DNA of 32,486 nt from a virus, in the IMG/VR virus record IMGVR_UViG_3300042691_003508, positions 1 to 32,486 of that record; one strand, 5' to 3'. Positions 31,401-32,486 of the stretch are shown one piece after another; the first letter of the stretch is position 1, and the number at the start of each line of letters is the position of its first letter. A program made the position numbers and the translations under genes. The notes under the pieces were generated by a model that did no database searches, was not told the origin of the DNA, and saw nothing but the letters and a program-made list of their open reading frames with translations.

Positions 31401-32193
31401 ATAAAGTTAATGAGTTAGCAGATCCAAAAACTAATGGAACTGAGTTAGTTCTGGCTAATAACCTATTGTCTGAAATCAAGCAATATGCTTTTTGATTATT
31501 AATTCCATACGAAGATATTTCATAACCTTCATTACATGATAAGTTTATGTCGTCAGGAAAGTTTTCTGCAATAATTCCAAGTGAGGTTGAGTTATATTCC
31601 TCAGACCACTGTCCAAAAGAAAGCCCATTAATTAATAAATCATAGTCGTTAGGATTTGTACTTCCATTTGAAAATCTATATCCAATTACTAAAGAAACAT
31701 CTGATGTCTCATGTGGAATTTCAAAACTTTCTGAAACAAAAAACCACTTTTTAACAAATGGTGTTTCAAATTCTTTAATTACCGAAACTGTCTCTCCATT
31801 AGCAGAATCTATGTACGTATAACCTAAAAATGTACTAGATATATATTCTCCTTCAGAATAAAGCCATGCACCTATGCTAAAGGTTTTTAAATCTAGGTCA
31901 AGATCATTAAAATTAAAAAAATCTGGACTTTTTATTAGTACTTTTGTTGTAAGTTGATTTTCAGATAATTGAATACCATTAACCCTATATGTAAAAGAAT
32001 TTTTAAAAGGTTCTCCTATAACAGACTCATCTTTTTCAATTACTACCTCTTCAATACTTGGTGTCCAACTTGTTAAGTCTCTTTGTTCTTCGCTAATTAA
32101 AGAAAGGTAGCCGATACTCTCATCGAAAGACCAAGTTAAGGTTGGATGCTCTGAAAATATTTTTTCTGTATATACATTTGATGAGGTAGCCAT
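28417..32193 (-). CDS. Large LamG-domain tail/adsorption protein
   Basis: Protein of 1258 residues rich in Asn, Tyr and Ser, nearly all beta. Three or four concanavalin/LamG-like jelly rolls can be picked out: about 98-184 (FSIGAWLYSEG), 288-411 (YTFEFWARI, then LLVNGQNVGSVNFN and IEIDGVAIYS), 541-668 (FYGVFKSRRAVSTPETIFYIQ, LKFYVGG, MYKIGF) and 1064-1164 (VVFYLNGRLVKN, WAFIGVSFSN). Such domains in phages bind sugars or act as fibre modules. Lying between a reductase and the portal operon, it is away from the main tail-tip cluster. It has no Shine-Dalgarno; an extended -10 ends 8 nt before the ATG. No hydrolase active site was identified. A virion role is likely; the exact site on the particle is unknown. 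Confidence 0.8.
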   Translation of the reverse strand: MATSSNVYTEKIFSEHPTLTWSFDESIGYLSLISEEQRDLTSWTPSIEEVVIEKDESVIGEPFKNSFTYRVNGIQLSENQLTTKVLIKSPDFFNFNDLDLDLKTFSIGAWLYSEGEYISSTFLGYTYIDSANGETVSVIKEFETPFVKKWFFVSESFEIPHETSDVSLVIGYRFSNGSTNPNDYDLLINGLSFGQWSEEYNSTSLGIIAENFPDDINLSCNEGYEISSYGINNQKAYCLISDNRLLARTNSVPLVFGSANSLTLYPHNTLPSIIFPGLGMFNESNKYSSYTFEFWARIVSDTNVDKKICGPINSSDGLYVNGPFLKLKINSFIISHFVGEWGRPMLIHIRLSKNTASLLVNGQNVGSVNFNSEDIIFSNPTTDGKSNDWIGFWSYEDVSPIEIDGVAIYSYGVAEILAKRRFVYGQAVDIPDNINTAFGGTTALIDYEFADYSKNYSYPDLGKWDQGARENVIIEDNKISTPKYNYPELYLTNKTVSEFYIDNINLQQEDEELFWTFKKTNDEVNEGFLSFESLDFMTEPIRCFYGVFKSRRAVSTPETIFYIQSDVSDERFIIEIVDDVIQYKFITPKRLDPNTGLPVEQILYVSSGHTINDEFTIGLDIETFTNYYGGDLVSFFNDKKSLKFYVGGSKNLENTYHGNMYKIGFCSDRNYNEIVDFFNTRGLPIDYENVFDWFIQTELVDTDGGSNPYAVGGYYNANGDFVEVNDSWWEFYLDGGLATSFVASRLLNHVASYMLHARYSFGSYILDIATKSYWKDYIPLSYFAERVLDAKGDEYYDLDLLQFNINYPAPTKFIKEETEGSWTYKELKEKYSNPIQRSYDSLDNHLFTGYNDYSDLAKNAQFSYRYNTDDSYLKSYINFEYIRNGMTLQDSYFENIEPASQSGVVDPQDNWVTTKYEVVDNMIIYPPKDIDPRKLGIKISLEFINYGTMNGIVSLKSMQLASQAFNSYRANAIGTRGEAKLYPYVKNGFYYNYKARNPFSIYKSSSPYLYLTQKSGIEPKDIYDPVLNRGLQIPINSNKDSNYQLMSFQSAVMYNKDSFPYSPTQVFEIKSDDSHIKFYTKAIQSDGKRGIIYAINAKTRKIDNNVVFYLNGRLVKNPILNTKQWAFIGVSFSNLFDCSGNIGSLNLNGPLIYNVISYYQATNLQEVQDVTLRPWVLVRGIRTSELHWSFWNSPVISWNGVLVLSSTSYYGANPSNIYNSYTGRDKIIAESDMIFSIKDYEYSVYSNASWVSNTSTAI

Positions 32194-32201
32194 ATAAGAC
32201 T

Positions 32202-32210
32202 ATTTTATCA
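32202..32210 (-). promoter_or_regulatory. Extended -10 promoter, predicted leaderless start of LamG protein
   Basis: TGATAAAAT on the minus strand in the 19-nt gap after the reductase gene. The hexamer TAAAAT ends 8 nt before the ATG at 32193, and no Shine-Dalgarno is present. Confidence 0.5.
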
Positions 32211-32212
32211 TA

Positions 32213-32486
32213 CTAAGAGATTTTTATTTCACAGGCATCAGTTGTACAGTACATTTCTCCCTGTGCTTCTAGATTCTCAGCACCATCATAGATAGCAGAC
32301 CAATCAATCTTTTTGATTTGACCAATATAACTATTATATTCTTCTTCTGTTATTTGTGTATATGGTTGCTGAGGATATGTATGATTTCCCATAGGCAAGA
32401 ATGAAACAGCCTTTAACTGTCCCTCGTACATATGGAGCGCAGGCGCAACATGCTTTGCTTCAGTTTCTTTGTCAAATGAAAGCGTT
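32213..32486 (-). CDS. nrdJ: Class II (AdoCbl-dependent) ribonucleotide reductase, C-terminus only
   Basis: The last 90 residues of a gene that enters from the right edge. The reading frame stays open up to base 32485, so the visible Met at 32431 is internal. The text SFLPMGNHTYPQQPYTQITEEEYN followed by a Cys pair four residues apart at the very end (YCTTDACEIKI) matches the C-terminal tail of the monomeric, B12-dependent ribonucleoside-triphosphate reductase of the Lactobacillus leichmannii type, whose tail cysteines re-reduce the active site. It would convert NTPs to dNTPs for phage DNA synthesis, with or without oxygen. Only the tail is visible, so the class call rests on this Cys pattern and the surrounding motif. 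Confidence 0.78.
   Translation of the reverse strand, partial: TLSFDKETEAKHVAPALHMYEGQLKAVSFLPMGNHTYPQQPYTQITEEEYNSYIGQIKKIDWSAIYDGAENLEAQGEMYCTTDACEIKIS

Noticed and set aside
1-32486. Search for tRNA genes, CRISPR arrays, integrase, attachment sites, terminase and lysis genes
   Set aside because: None seen. Coding density leaves no gap longer than about 100 nt, and no protein here shows their motifs; absence in this window says nothing about the rest of the genome.

Overview
This window is a contiguous stretch of an AT-rich tailed-phage genome with siphovirus morphology. It is read entirely on the minus strand, so transcription runs from high to low coordinates. I see 26 genes on that strand, plus a probable nested scaffold reading frame, and almost no spare DNA. 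No convincing plus-strand gene, tRNA, integrase, insertion sequence or CRISPR array is visible. Gene order, a short-leader/leaderless promoter style and a B12-type ribonucleotide reductase fit a phage of an actinobacterium, possibly a low-GC aquatic lineage. The host assignment is inference.

Layout in transcription order. (1) 32486-32213: C-terminus of an adenosylcobalamin-dependent (class II) ribonucleotide reductase. (2) 32193-28417: a 1258-residue LamG-like tail or adsorption protein, then a small unknown protein. (3) 27994-23838: head module with portal, prohead protease fused to scaffold (with an internal start that would release scaffold alone, as in lambda C/Nu3), and HK97-fold major capsid protein. 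(4) 23743-20660: an acidic accessory protein and four neck/connector proteins (adaptor, stopper, gp10-like tail completion, tail terminator). (5) 20589-18851: major tail tube protein and two paralogous tail assembly chaperones. (6) 18828-9976: a 2950-codon tape measure protein. (7) 9976-2215: distal tail, a 1459-residue tail hub-like protein and four further tail-tip or fibre proteins. (8) 2215-1: switch to DNA metabolism, with a zinc ribbon, a winged-helix DNA-binding protein, two small proteins and a DnaB-type replicative helicase that runs off the left edge. No terminase or lysis gene is in view; they must lie outside.

Most genes are translationally coupled through TAATG or ATGA overlaps. 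The few real gaps hold regulatory signals. Intrinsic-terminator-like hairpins follow the major capsid and major tail tube genes, and extended -10 motifs (TGnTAtaaT) occur repeatedly in gaps. Five of these -10 elements lie only 6-10 nt from a start codon that lacks a Shine-Dalgarno, which predicts leaderless or nearly leaderless mRNAs. Two others lie further away and their genes have strong AGGAGG-type sites.

The most striking non-coding signal is a pair of perfect DnaA boxes (TTATCCACA, TTATTCACA, 3 nt apart, same orientation) in the 66-nt gap between portal and protease genes, beside the predicted promoter of the capsid operon. It is a candidate replication origin or DnaA-controlled switch within the late region. 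All functional calls are from reading the sequence and recognising families; no database search was run.
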